Under the pieces are notes generated by a model. The model saw only the letters and a list, made by a program, of their open reading frames with translations, was not told the DNA's origin and searched no databases. Positions 36,372 to 44,532 of a DNA stretch of 64,000 bases are shown here, one piece after another. Made by a program: the position numbers and the translations under genes. Each line of letters starts with the position of its first letter. Position 1 is the stretch's first letter. This DNA comes from Ruminococcus_G sp964621905 (GTDB lineage Bacteria > Bacillota > Clostridia > Lachnospirales > Lachnospiraceae): NCBI GenBank assembly GCA_964621905.1, contig CAZUNG010000006.1, forward strand, positions 122,490-186,489, in the 5' to 3' direction.

Positions 36372-37118
36372 CTGAAGGCTACTATTGGATTATTAATATT
36401 AATATTATTATTAGGTGGATGTAGTGCATGGGAAAATGCCTATGAACAAGCAGGCTCCCCCAGCGTTAGCGTTGTTTCGATAAAGTGTCCAAGTGCCTTG
36501 AGCTTAATCAAAGCGATGGAGCCAGAAATTAAACCAACGGTGAGGTTGGGTGATACGGTTCAATATGCATTTGAAGAGGATGAGGATGTTCTTTATACTC
36601 GGTTACTGGAAGGAGAATTTGATATTGCACTCGTTCCGACGGAGATGGCATCAAAGCTCTATAATAGCGGTGCGGGATATCAATTGGCTGCAGTGATTAC
36701 CGGCGGATGGATGCCTGATCTTCTGAGCGAAGGCATAGCTTATGATCTCGCAGTTAATATTCAGGATGAATGGACGCAGACCAATGGAATAGAACCTTTG
36801 CCACGGGCATCCCTGATTGTCAAGAAGGAGATTGTTGTTCAAGAAACAGAGACTTGGAAATTGTTTCTGGCGGATTATCAGGATTCAATCAATTGGATCA
36901 ACAACAACCCTGATAAAACTGAAGAGCTGCTTAATAAACATGAGGTGGGAATTCCCGCGGAGCTGGAACAGGAGGTTATCCAGCGCAGTAATTTACAATA
37001 TATTGATGCATTGGGTGCCAGACCAGTTGTGGAAAGATATCTGAACATATTTTTTGAATTATCACCGGATTCGATCGGTGGCAAGCTACCAAATTCAGAC
37101 TTTTATATTGAATGGTAG
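36372..37118 (+). CDS. SsuA/NMT1-like substrate-binding lipoprotein with disrupted start
   Basis: The frame open from 36372 encodes 248 residues: a lipoprotein signal (LKATIGLLILILLLGGC) followed by a two-lobed binding-protein domain (EFDIALVPTEMASKLYN about residues 88-104; SLIVKKEIV near 150). The ribosome site AAAGGGGTG is followed by ATG-TAA, that is, the expected start codon is directly followed by a stop. Translation would need the CTG right after it (36372) or an internal start. The gene is therefore either just inactivated or uses CTG. There is no permease or ATPase beside it, so it is an orphan. Confidence 0.65.
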   Translation: MKATIGLLILILLLGGCSAWENAYEQAGSPSVSVVSIKCPSALSLIKAMEPEIKPTVRLGDTVQYAFEEDEDVLYTRLLEGEFDIALVPTEMASKLYNSGAGYQLAAVITGGWMPDLLSEGIAYDLAVNIQDEWTQTNGIEPLPRASLIVKKEIVVQETETWKLFLADYQDSINWINNNPDKTEELLNKHEVGIPAELEQEVIQRSNLQYIDALGARPVVERYLNIFFELSPDSIGGKLPNSDFYIEW

Positions 37119-37134
37119 TAAAAGGAGAAAAATC

Positions 37135-37416
37135 ATGAAAATGCAGCTTTATTCTAAAACGACAGCAGGAAAATGGGCAGCGATCCTAGCGCTACTTTTT
37201 ATCGCATTAATGGCAATAAAATTATCGGCTTTAACTATGCTTATTCGACTTCCTCTGCCTACCCCGTTCCTTGCGATGATAGGGGTTGTTGGTTTTTTAA
37301 TGGGAATTATATCAATTGTGAAAAATAAAGACAGAGCTATTTTGACATTGCTTTCTATATCGATTGGCCTGCTGATTATTTTATGGACAGCAGCAGAAAT
37401 AGCATTTCTTCATTAG
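37135..37416 (+). CDS. Small three-helix membrane protein
   Basis: 93 aa; the ATG at 37135 follows AAAGGAGAA. Three hydrophobic segments (about 15-32, 42-60, 70-90) with a short VKNKDRA loop between the second and third. The next gene encodes a diverged copy of the same design. Function unknown. Confidence 0.75.
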   Translation: MKMQLYSKTTAGKWAAILALLFIALMAIKLSALTMLIRLPLPTPFLAMIGVVGFLMGIISIVKNKDRAILTLLSISIGLLIILWTAAEIAFLH

Positions 37417-37781
37417 GAAATTTCATAAAGGAGGGGGATTTTGTTATACAGAACTCATTTTATATTTTACCTAAGACAAAGTCTGGTAAGTATGCGGTAG
37501 TATTTATCGTTATTGTCATTGTATTGGTAACTATTGTAATTATGGCAGGAATGAATATAGATACTCCACTGGGTAATGCCGGTTTCTTTAGCAATATGCC
37601 TCTGGCGGTGATGACTTTAGGCGCATTTTCTTGTGCGATAATTTCCACGATAAATGGTCTTGTAGCAGTTATCAAAAACAAAGAGCAATCAGCCATGGTA
37701 TACTTATGTATTTTGATTGGTGCTCTGGCAATATATTTTGGAATCGCGCAGATTGTTGGTGAAATTACTGATTCGCATTAA
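37383..37781 (+). CDS. Small membrane protein, paralogue of the preceding gene; start unclear
   Basis: The frame begins at an ATG inside the preceding gene, but the ribosome site AGGAGGGGG (near 37430) points to a start near 37443-37446, where the codons are GTT ATA and not a start. The protein then reads KTKSGKYAVVF, three hydrophobic segments and VIKNKEQSAM, aligned with KTTAGKWAAIL and IVKNKDRAIL of its neighbour. The likely history is tandem duplication followed by loss of the ATG (ATG to ATA). Confidence 0.6.
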   Translation: MDSSRNSISSLGNFIKEGDFVIQNSFYILPKTKSGKYAVVFIVIVIVLVTIVIMAGMNIDTPLGNAGFFSNMPLAVMTLGAFSCAIISTINGLVAVIKNKEQSAMVYLCILIGALAIYFGIAQIVGEITDSH

Positions 37782-37835
37782 TATAGCCGAACGTCACCCA
37801 ATAATTTTATCGTTTTAAGGGAGTGGTGAGGTGAT

Positions 37836-38210
37836 ATGAATAAAAAGTCTGGACAAATTAAAGTTATAATTCTGGTTACTGTAGGAAGTTTAGTGGCACT
37901 TGCAATAGCCTTTATGTTGTATTTTCTGATCTTTATGCTCTTTGAGAATATAGCAAATCAGGATGGTTCCTACAGCTTTGTGTCGCCGGTACGGGTTGGA
38001 TACGGGATTATTTGGATTGTTCTCTGTCTGATAATATATCGTACTAAAATTCCGGAGTGGATTAAAGCCAGCATTCTGGCTGGTTCACTTACCACATTTA
38101 TGGCTGGGATTGGAGTCCAATTATATGAAAATCCGGCCATTGTAGGTTTTGTATTGCTTTTGGTGCCCAGCGTTGCTGTTTTTCTCCTTCGCGAAATGAA
38201 CAAGAAGTAG
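37836..38210 (+). CDS. Small four-helix membrane protein
   Basis: 124 aa, ATG preceded by GGTGAGGTG. Four hydrophobic segments (about 8-38, 50-68, 74-92, 98-117) with short loops and a Lys-rich end (MNKK). No family recognised. It is the last gene of the small-membrane-protein cluster. Confidence 0.7.
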   Translation: MNKKSGQIKVIILVTVGSLVALAIAFMLYFLIFMLFENIANQDGSYSFVSPVRVGYGIIWIVLCLIIYRTKIPEWIKASILAGSLTTFMAGIGVQLYENPAIVGFVLLLVPSVAVFLLREMNKK

Positions 38211-38398
38211 TATCACTACTATGCTATTGTAATCTCAATAATTGCTGCATTTTTTTATTTATAACCCATCAGGTATCTTAAAAAGGATTTTTTATGGAAC
38301 AATTCAGATGCCGTAATACACATATTTATTAAAGTGAATTAAAAACACTTCACCAGCGATTTAGGAATCGGTAGCGAGGAGTTTTGCTTTCGAGGGCC

Positions 38399-38650
38399 TT
38401 ATGCCTGAATTTCCGTGCCATCCTTAAAGATGAACCGTACAACGTCTTTACAATAAACAGTAGCGTAATCCACAAGGCTGCACTAAAGCTTTCGTCAAAA
38501 TCGGTAAGCAGATCGTCTTGCTTGCGGAGTATGTTGAGGAAGGCATTCATCGTGCTAAGCCTTGTCTGCTTGGCGGTGATTTATTCGGTAGCTGCAGTAT
38601 GGTAAGTCTTGGCAAGGTTAAAGCGTTCAACCAGTCCGTTGTATCGTGCT
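38399..38650 (-). pseudogene. Relic of a large serine recombinase (C-terminal coiled coil and end)
   Basis: On the minus strand, LVERFNLAKTYH, a stop, then ITAKQTRLSTMNAFLNIL and RKQDDLLTDFDE are followed in another frame by VDYATVYCKDVVRF and IFKDGTEIQA and stop. This is the characteristic C-terminal end of Tn4451/TnpX-type site-specific serine recombinases. One stop and one frameshift show it is dead. The flanking DNA (38211-38398 and 38651-38828) has no gene. Confidence 0.75.
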
Positions 38651-38828
38651 TGATATAATTAGGCTATAGCATATGTATAACAGGAAAGACTGCTCTAAAG
38701 GTTTTATCCTTTGGTGAAGTCTTTTCTTTCGATTCTCCGCTTGAAGAGAGTCGGTCAAAAATTTTCTTGTTTCCGTAAATCCCTAAGTTGTGCTCCCTTT
38801 ATGGAGCGGTTCTCTTATATGAGGTAAC

Positions 38829-39371
38829 TCATAGCTTATATAGGATATATCTTTTGGCCAGACGACTGAGGGGATCCTTCCGTGCGTATTTTGCCCTGTT
38901 TTTTAAAGCATTGATCGCATTTCGTACGGTAGTTACTTGATAGCCCTCTTGACACAGTAGGTTTCTTAATTCACCTCGGGTTATCAATGGTTTGCCATCT
39001 AAAAGATGTAATATACGTCTTGTACATGGCGGAGTGCCGGGGGGTCTAACAGAGTTTTTTGGTTTTTCACCAGCTTTCTTTTTGAGTTCTTTGTATCCTT
39101 CCTTATAGGGTGAGGATTTATTTTCAGAACGTGGAATGCATACTTTGGCTGAATTATCATAGCGCGCATGTGAACCAGAACAGGATACAAGCTGTACTGC
39201 TTTGTTATAATCGATGTATCCATATAAGGAATAGCCTGCTTGTTTCCTTTTGACACCCCCAGAAATATTGTCCCAGTGTACGCCGCTGATTTCTGAAATA
39301 GAAATAGGGGAGCAATGGTAATCTTGGGGTTGGCGGCAAATTATTACGTTTAAGTCTTCCTTATCTTCCAT
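38829..39371 (-). CDS. Hypothetical protein with C-terminal DNA-binding-like region
   Basis: 180 aa; the ATG at 39371 follows AGGAGG. The N-terminal half shows no motif; the middle is Lys-rich and proline-rich (KKAGEKPKNSVRPPGTPP), and the C-terminal 70 residues look like a winged helix (LITRGELRNLLCQEGYQVTT, then VRNAINALKNRAKY). It points away from the recombination operon and could be its regulator; this is inference. Confidence 0.65.
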   Translation of the reverse strand: MEDKEDLNVIICRQPQDYHCSPISISEISGVHWDNISGGVKRKQAGYSLYGYIDYNKAVQLVSCSGSHARYDNSAKVCIPRSENKSSPYKEGYKELKKKAGEKPKNSVRPPGTPPCTRRILHLLDGKPLITRGELRNLLCQEGYQVTTVRNAINALKNRAKYARKDPLSRLAKRYILYKL

Positions 39372-39496
39372 GTCTTTCCTCCTAAAATTAATGATACCTG
39401 AATTATAATACAAATATATTGTTTTGAATAGAGAATATACAAAAAAGGCAGTAAAAGTAGAAGTGGTCAGTTATATATTATAACTTTGAACAAAAG

Positions 39497-39526
39497 CAGA
39501 ACCTCATTTAAGGGGTTCTGTTTTTT
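39497..39526 (+). terminator. Hairpin terminator or attenuator before the DUF932 operon
   Basis: Stem CAGAACCTC/GGGGTTCTG (one G-U) followed by six T, just upstream of the leader ORF. No gene on the + strand ends before it, so attenuation of the operon is possible. Confidence 0.7.
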
Positions 39527-39548
39527 GTGCCCGGAAAGGAGGGATCCA

Positions 39549-39614
39549 TTGGAACTCATCATTATCATCAAAATTGCAGCACGGAAACTGATTGAAATCA
39601 TCATGAAAAGATAG
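39549..39614 (+). CDS. 21-residue leader peptide candidate
   Basis: A TTG start with AAAGGAGGG eight bases upstream opens a 22-codon frame reading ELIIIIKIAARKLIEIIMKR. It is an amphipathic or hydrophobic peptide with basic residues. Its stop overlaps the ribosome site of the DUF932 gene (TAGGAGG), so it could couple translation. It may be a small membrane peptide or simply a coupling leader. Confidence 0.5.
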   Translation: MELIIIIKIAARKLIEIIMKR

Positions 39615-39626
39615 GAGGAATGAAAC

Positions 39627-40559
39627 ATGGCAGCAAATGTGGAAACGATGTTTTATGTGAGAAAGACCCCATGGCATGGATTGGGGACAAACGTGATGGA
39701 AGCACCGGCTTCTAAAGAAGCCTTAAGGCTGGCTGGGCTGGACTGGCAGGTCATGCAGGAACCCATCTATACGGAAACGGAAGAACTAATCGCAGGCTAT
39801 AAAGCGAATATACGGGACCGAGACAGAAAGGTGTTAGGGGTGGTGACCGACCGCTATCGGGTAATCCAAAACGAAGAAGCGTTTTCGTTTACCGATGCTC
39901 TGCTTGGCGAAGGGGTACGCTACGAGACCGCCGGCAGCCTGCAAGGCGGAAAAAAGGTCTGGGTCTTAGCGCGTATGCCACGGGAATATATCATGTTTGG
40001 GGAGAAAATCAGCCCCTACCTGATCTTTTCCAATACCCATGACGGCTCCGGAGCCATCAAGGTGGCCCTTACCCCAATCCGGGTGGTCTGCAACAATACG
40101 CTCAACCTTGCCCTGTCTACGGCAAAGCGTTCCTGGTCGATGATTCATACCGGGGATATCAAAGGGAAAATGGAAGAGGCGAGAGATACCCTGCTTCTTG
40201 CAGAGCGATATATGGAGAGCCTTGGCCGGGAGTTCGAAACTCTGCGTAGGAAGAAGCTGTCAGATCAGACGGTCATAGACCATATCGACATCCTGCTTCC
40301 CCTGGAGGAGGGCGGCACGGTGCAGCAGGCCCGCAACGTGCAAAGGCTGCGAGAAGATATGAAACAGCGGTATTTTGACGCCCCGGATTTACAGGATGTG
40401 GGAAAGAATGCGTATCGGTTCGTCAATGCCGTGTCTGATTTTGCAACGCATGCACAACCGCTTAGAAAGACCGCCCATTATAAAGAGCACCTGTTTGCCC
40501 GTACCATGGAAGGGAACCCACTGATTGATAAGGCGTATCAGATGGTGTGTGCCGCGTAG
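39627..40559 (+). CDS. DUF932 phage/plasmid-like protein
   Basis: 310 aa, ATG preceded by AGGAGG. The family signature is visible throughout: FYVRKTPWHGLGTNV (residues 8-22), VLGVVTDRYRVIQNEEAF (about 71-88), YLIFSNTHDGSGAIKVALTP (about 128-147) and RVVCNNTLNLAL. DUF932 (TIGR03299-type) proteins are very common on phages, plasmids and integrative elements, usually next to recombination genes; the biochemical function is not established. It is first in a tightly spaced operon with YqaJ, Rad52-like, DUF5688, RtcB and PrfH genes. Confidence 0.92.
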   Translation: MAANVETMFYVRKTPWHGLGTNVMEAPASKEALRLAGLDWQVMQEPIYTETEELIAGYKANIRDRDRKVLGVVTDRYRVIQNEEAFSFTDALLGEGVRYETAGSLQGGKKVWVLARMPREYIMFGEKISPYLIFSNTHDGSGAIKVALTPIRVVCNNTLNLALSTAKRSWSMIHTGDIKGKMEEARDTLLLAERYMESLGREFETLRRKKLSDQTVIDHIDILLPLEEGGTVQQARNVQRLREDMKQRYFDAPDLQDVGKNAYRFVNAVSDFATHAQPLRKTAHYKEHLFARTMEGNPLIDKAYQMVCAA

Positions 40560-40571
40560 AAGGAGGATACG

Positions 40572-40925
40572 ATGCAAAGAAAAGAATTAGAAGCTTTGTT
40601 TTGTGAGAAAATCGCTCTGGAACTCAAACGGTTTCGGCAGAAAACCCTGCGGTTGTCATCCGAGGCCGTATATGCAAAAGCCTACCAGATCGATGTCATG
40701 ATTCATATTTATGAAACCCTGCTGACGATGAGCCAGAAGATTTCGACCGCCGCGTTAAAGCTGCTTTTAACGTTCCCGAATCTTCTGGCTTTTTTCTATT
40801 CCCGCTGGTTGGGGTGTGAGGATTCGTTTGCCAGGGAGCTGATGGAAAACCTCACGCAGGAAATGGAGGTGCTGCAGGATACGTATCAGAAACTGGAAGC
40901 AGAAGAAGGGAGGGAAAGTGCATGA
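40572..40925 (+). CDS. Hypothetical protein of the recombination operon
   Basis: 117 aa, ATG preceded by GAAGGAGG. Predominantly helical with charged residues, no signal or membrane segment. It starts 12 bp after DUF932 and overlaps the YqaJ gene by 4 bp, so it is part of the operon. I do not recognise a family. Confidence 0.75.
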   Translation: MQRKELEALFCEKIALELKRFRQKTLRLSSEAVYAKAYQIDVMIHIYETLLTMSQKISTAALKLLLTFPNLLAFFYSRWLGCEDSFARELMENLTQEMEVLQDTYQKLEAEEGRESA

Positions 40926-41857
40926 AGCAAAGGATGCTTGCAACGAGGGGATTGTCAAGGAAGGAGTGGCTGCAGCTTCGTAGAACCGGGATTGGCGGCT
41001 CGGATGCATCGGTTATTATGAATGTCAATCCCTACCGCTCCCGCTTACAGCTGTGGGAAGAAAAGATGGGGCAGGTTCCCGTGGTGGAGGAGGGCAATGA
41101 ATACACATACTGGGGAGAGGTCATGGAACCCATCGTAAGAAAAGAGTTCTCCAGACGCACCGGGCTTCGTGTCCGGCAGAAACATGCCATGATCTTTCAT
41201 CCGGAGATTCCTTACCTGTTCGCGAACCTGGATGGCATCGTGACGGATGAAACCGGGGAGGCGTGCATCTTTGAGGCTAAGACCGCTTCTCAGTATCAGG
41301 AAGCACGGTGGCAGGAGGGAAACCTGCCGCAGGCGTATCTGCTGCAGCTGCAGCATTACCTGGAAGTGACGGGGATGCGAAAAGCATTTATCGCAGCTCT
41401 GATTGGCGGCAACCAGTTCGTGTTCCATACGGTATACCGGGATGAGGATCTCATTCAGGAGCTGCTTGCAAAAGAGCAGGAGTTCTGGGCGTGCGTGCAA
41501 AACAGAGAACGCCCGCAGCTGGATGGAAATCCCGCAACCACCGCGTATCTGAATCAGAAATTCGGGCAGGCCATTCCAGAGCGCATCACGCTGGATGCTT
41601 CTTTCTCACAGGTACTTAGCGAGTATGACCGTATCAGTCAGGAACTGGAACGCCTGCAGTATGAGAAGGAGCAGGCAGTAAACCAGTTAAAGGCAGGACT
41701 TCAGGAGTATGAACAGGGCATTCTTGGGGAGCGCATCATCAGCTGGAAGGAAATCTCCCGCACGTCCTTAGATGCCAAACGTCTAAAACGGGAGCAGCCG
41801 GAAATCTTTGCGCAGTATCAAAATCAGAGTTCGTACCGCAGGCTGACCGTCGCATAG
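40922..41857 (+). CDS. YqaJ-type viral recombinase/exonuclease
   Basis: 311 aa, ATGA overlap with the upstream gene. The lambda-exonuclease-like fold has the family motifs RRTGIGGSDASVIMNVNPYR (residues 20-39), WGEVMEPIVRKEF (about 61-73), the catalytic LDGIVTDETGEACIFEAKTA (Asp and Glu-x-Lys, about 102-121) and QLQHYLEVTG. It degrades one strand from a duplex end, giving 3' single strands for the annealing protein encoded next. A short coiled coil follows near residue 240. Confidence 0.93.
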   Translation: MKQRMLATRGLSRKEWLQLRRTGIGGSDASVIMNVNPYRSRLQLWEEKMGQVPVVEEGNEYTYWGEVMEPIVRKEFSRRTGLRVRQKHAMIFHPEIPYLFANLDGIVTDETGEACIFEAKTASQYQEARWQEGNLPQAYLLQLQHYLEVTGMRKAFIAALIGGNQFVFHTVYRDEDLIQELLAKEQEFWACVQNRERPQLDGNPATTAYLNQKFGQAIPERITLDASFSQVLSEYDRISQELERLQYEKEQAVNQLKAGLQEYEQGILGERIISWKEISRTSLDAKRLKREQPEIFAQYQNQSSYRRLTVA

Positions 41858-41868
41858 GAGGAGGGAAC

Positions 41869-42555
41869 ATGAACACCAACATACGGAATTTAAGAGTGGA
41901 TGAGATTGAAGTACGGCAAGGCAGCCTGACGGAAAAAGGTGTCACCTTGCTGCTCTATAAAAATGCCCGGGTGGATCAGGCGATCTTAGATGAAACGTAC
42001 GGAATCATGGGCTGGCAGAGACACCATGCCCTCATCGGCTCGGAACTATACTGCACGGTCAGTGTATGGGATGAGCAGAAGAACTGCTGGATTGAAAAGC
42101 AGGATGTCGGCGTGGAGAGCTACTCCGAAAAAGTGAAGGGAGCCGCCTCGGATTCGTTTAAGCGTGCGTGCTTTAATCTGGGCATCGGCAGGGAACTTTA
42201 TACGGCACCGTTCATCTTTCTGCCCATCAGCCGGATCCAGGTCTATGACGTAAAAGGAAAGCTGTATGTCAAAGACCGGTTCTCCGTGGCACAGATCCGC
42301 ATCTCGAAGGCAAAGGAGATCACTGCCCTGGAACTGATCAACCAGCGGGCAGAGACGGTCTTCTCCTTTCAAAAACCAGTACCGGATACCGCTGCCACAG
42401 AAGCAGAGAAACAGGAACTCTATGGGGAGCTTGCGCGTACCGGGATTTCCTTGCAGACCGTTCTTGACCGCTATCAGGTTGCCTCCATGGAGGAGATGGA
42501 ACATGGCACCTGTCAAAAGGCGTTGTCCGGTTTACGGAAATCAAAGGCAGCATAA
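41869..42555 (+). CDS. Rad52/Rad22-like single-strand annealing protein
   Basis: 228 aa, ATG preceded by AGGAGGAG. The Rad52-type core is visible: GWQRHHALIGSELYCTVSVW (about residues 49-68), VGVESYSEKVKGAASDSFKRA (about 80-100) and the typical FNLGIGRELYTAP. It would anneal the single strands produced by the YqaJ nuclease, giving a Red-like pair used for repair or element replication. Its stop is directly followed by an ATG (TAAATG) that opens a 59-codon frame of uncertain reality. Confidence 0.88.
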   Translation: MNTNIRNLRVDEIEVRQGSLTEKGVTLLLYKNARVDQAILDETYGIMGWQRHHALIGSELYCTVSVWDEQKNCWIEKQDVGVESYSEKVKGAASDSFKRACFNLGIGRELYTAPFIFLPISRIQVYDVKGKLYVKDRFSVAQIRISKAKEITALELINQRAETVFSFQKPVPDTAATEAEKQELYGELARTGISLQTVLDRYQVASMEEMEHGTCQKALSGLRKSKAA

Positions 42556-42683
42556 ATGGTTCAACGGACAACGAACGATAAGAACACAACAGCGGTGGGA
42601 TGCAAAAAGCAGGGAGGAAAACAGTCTCCCATCCACCAGATTAAAAAGAGGATACCTAAAACTGTACAAGAGGAGGAAATAAG

Positions 42684-43304
42684 ATGGAACGAACACAACA
42701 GGAACCAAGGAAAGCATTATGCTGGGAAGACGTAAGGGAACGGGTCTATCCGGTGTTATTTCCACAGGAGGTGAAACCGGAACGGCTGCAAGAAATCCTG
42801 TGGCATCCCTGGCTGGACTTAGCTGTCTGCTATCAGATTCGCTTGGCACAGGAATCTGCATGGGAAGTGGGGGTCTATATCACGGAAGGTCTGCTGCGCA
42901 CCTGGGGAATCAGTGAAGGGGAATTGGAACGCCAGGCACTGCAAAATATCGGACAGGATGGCTACCAGATCCGCTCCTTATCCAGTGTCATCTCCTCTTT
43001 TCAGCCGGATTTGGCGGTGGAGGATACTGGGATGTCGGTGGTGACGAATCGGGAGATGCGTTACGGAGCGGCAGGAATGCTGGACTTGGCGTTATTCAAA
43101 CGGATGACCGGAGATCAGAGTTGTTACATCATCCCCTCCAGTATTCATGAACTCATCCTGCTGTGGGATGTGCAAGGACTGAAGCCGGAGCTGTTAAACC
43201 AGATGGTACAAGAGGTGAATGAAGAACATGTAACGCCGGAAGAATGGCTCTCCAACCATGCGTACTACTACGACCATCAAACAGAACAGATTGCAGCATG
43301 TTGA
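42684..43304 (+). CDS. DUF5688 family protein
   Basis: 206 aa, ATG preceded by AAGAGGAGG. It matches the DUF5688 pattern: a mostly helical N-terminus, AALNLERQALQN-type helix near residue 80 and SYIIPSSIHELILL near residue 150, with a conserved acidic C-terminus (VNEEHVTPEEWLS). The family is found in Firmicute mobile elements and some chromosomal clusters. Function unknown; its last bases overlap the upstream frame of rtcB. Confidence 0.8.
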   Translation: MERTQQEPRKALCWEDVRERVYPVLFPQEVKPERLQEILWHPWLDLAVCYQIRLAQESAWEVGVYITEGLLRTWGISEGELERQALQNIGQDGYQIRSLSSVISSFQPDLAVEDTGMSVVTNREMRYGAAGMLDLALFKRMTGDQSCYIIPSSIHELILLWDVQGLKPELLNQMVQEVNEEHVTPEEWLSNHAYYYDHQTEQIAAC

Positions 43305-43372
43305 TAACGGATTACAGGGGAGCGCCTTTTTTCATGTTGACAGAAAGGTGCTCCCGGAAAAGGAGTTTTTAG

Positions 43373-44505
43373 ATGCAGATCATACAAGGAACATACAGTT
43401 CGGCAAAGATTTTTACCACCCCCGGGAGTCCGGCGGTATCGAGGCGTATGCAGCCGCCCAGATTCAAATGCTGTGTGATCATGAAGTTTCGAGGGGCTGC
43501 AACATCCGGATGATGCCGGATGTCCATCCCGGAAAGGTGGGCCCCATTGGGCTGACGATGACGGTAGGAAGCCGGATTCTTCCTAACCTTGTGGGAAGTG
43601 ACATTGGCTGCGGCATGACAATCGCAAGAATCAAGCAGAAAAAGATAGAGTTTCAAAAACTGGATACGGTCATCCGGGAGGGGGTGCCCAGCGGGTCTTA
43701 CAATAGAAAGAAATCGCATCGGTTTGCCCAGACCTTTGATTTTTCAAGGCTGTACTGCCAGAAGGGATTCCAGAAAGAACGGGCGGCGCTAAGCCTTGGG
43801 ACGCTGGGCGGTGGCAATCACTTTATCGAGGTGGATACCGATCACGAAGGGAATCTGTATGTCGCCATTCATTCCGGCAGCCGTCATCTGGGAGCTGAGG
43901 TCACGGCGTATTATCTAAAAGAAGGACAGGCGGCAGACAGAGCTTGCGGAAAACAGGTGCCTTATGAACTTACGTGCCTTGAGGGTACGCTGATGGAGCA
44001 CTATCTGCATGACCTGTTTCTGGTTCAGGAGTTTGCCCGGTTGAACCGGGAGGCAATTTTAGATGAACTGGTAAGGGGAATGAAATGGAAGGTGGTGGAT
44101 TCTTATACTTGTATTCACAATTATGTGGAAGAGATGGAAGACCAGCGAATTTTAAGAAAGGGTGCCATTTCTGCGAAAAAGGGAGAACGTGTCATCATTC
44201 CCATTCATATGCAGGCGGGCATCCTGCTGGGAAGGGGGCTGGGTAATGCGGATTGGAATGATTCCAGTCCGCATGGTTCCGGCAGAATCCAAAAGCGGGA
44301 GGACGTAAAGAACCAGCATACCGTGTCGGAATACAAAGCCAGCATGAAAGGGGTGTATTCCACTTGCATCGGTAAAGACACGCTGGATGAAGCACCGTTT
44401 GCTTACCGGGATTTGGAGGATATCCGTGCAGCCATTACGGAAACTGTCACCATTGACACCATCCTCCGCCCCATTTATAACTACAAGGCTGGTAACAAGG
44501 AATGA
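43373..44505 (+). CDS. rtcB: RtcB-family RNA ligase, with a -1 frameshift near residue 17
   Basis: The ATG at 43373 has AAAAGGAG seven bases upstream and encodes the expected RtcB beginning QIIQGTYSSAKIFTT. After the C-run at 43419-43423 the homology continues in the -1 frame: IEAYAAAQIQMLCDHE, MPDVHPGKVGPIG, SDIGCGM (Asp and Cys metal ligands), GGGNHFIEV, SGSRHLG and SPHGSGR (guanylylated His). Adding one C would restore a complete protein of about 378 aa. Translation from upstream in-frame codons would give a protein without the correct N-terminus. RtcB joins 2',3'-cyclic phosphate and 5'-OH RNA ends. Next to PrfH it is the known RtcB2-PrfH arrangement. Confidence 0.85.
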
Positions 44506-44532
44506 AGAAAGTCGGCAGAAAGGGGAGATCCT

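Noticed and set aside
42556..42735. 59-codon frame starting directly after the Rad52-like stop (TAAATG)
   Set aside because: It has no ribosome site of its own, is very rich in Lys, Gln and Asn, and overlaps the DUF5688 start. It could be coupled but I cannot support it as a gene.
43405..43430. Programmed -1 frameshifting in rtcB
   Set aside because: No X-XXY-YYZ heptamer is in the proper frame and no obvious downstream structure is seen; a missing C in a homopolymer is the simpler explanation.
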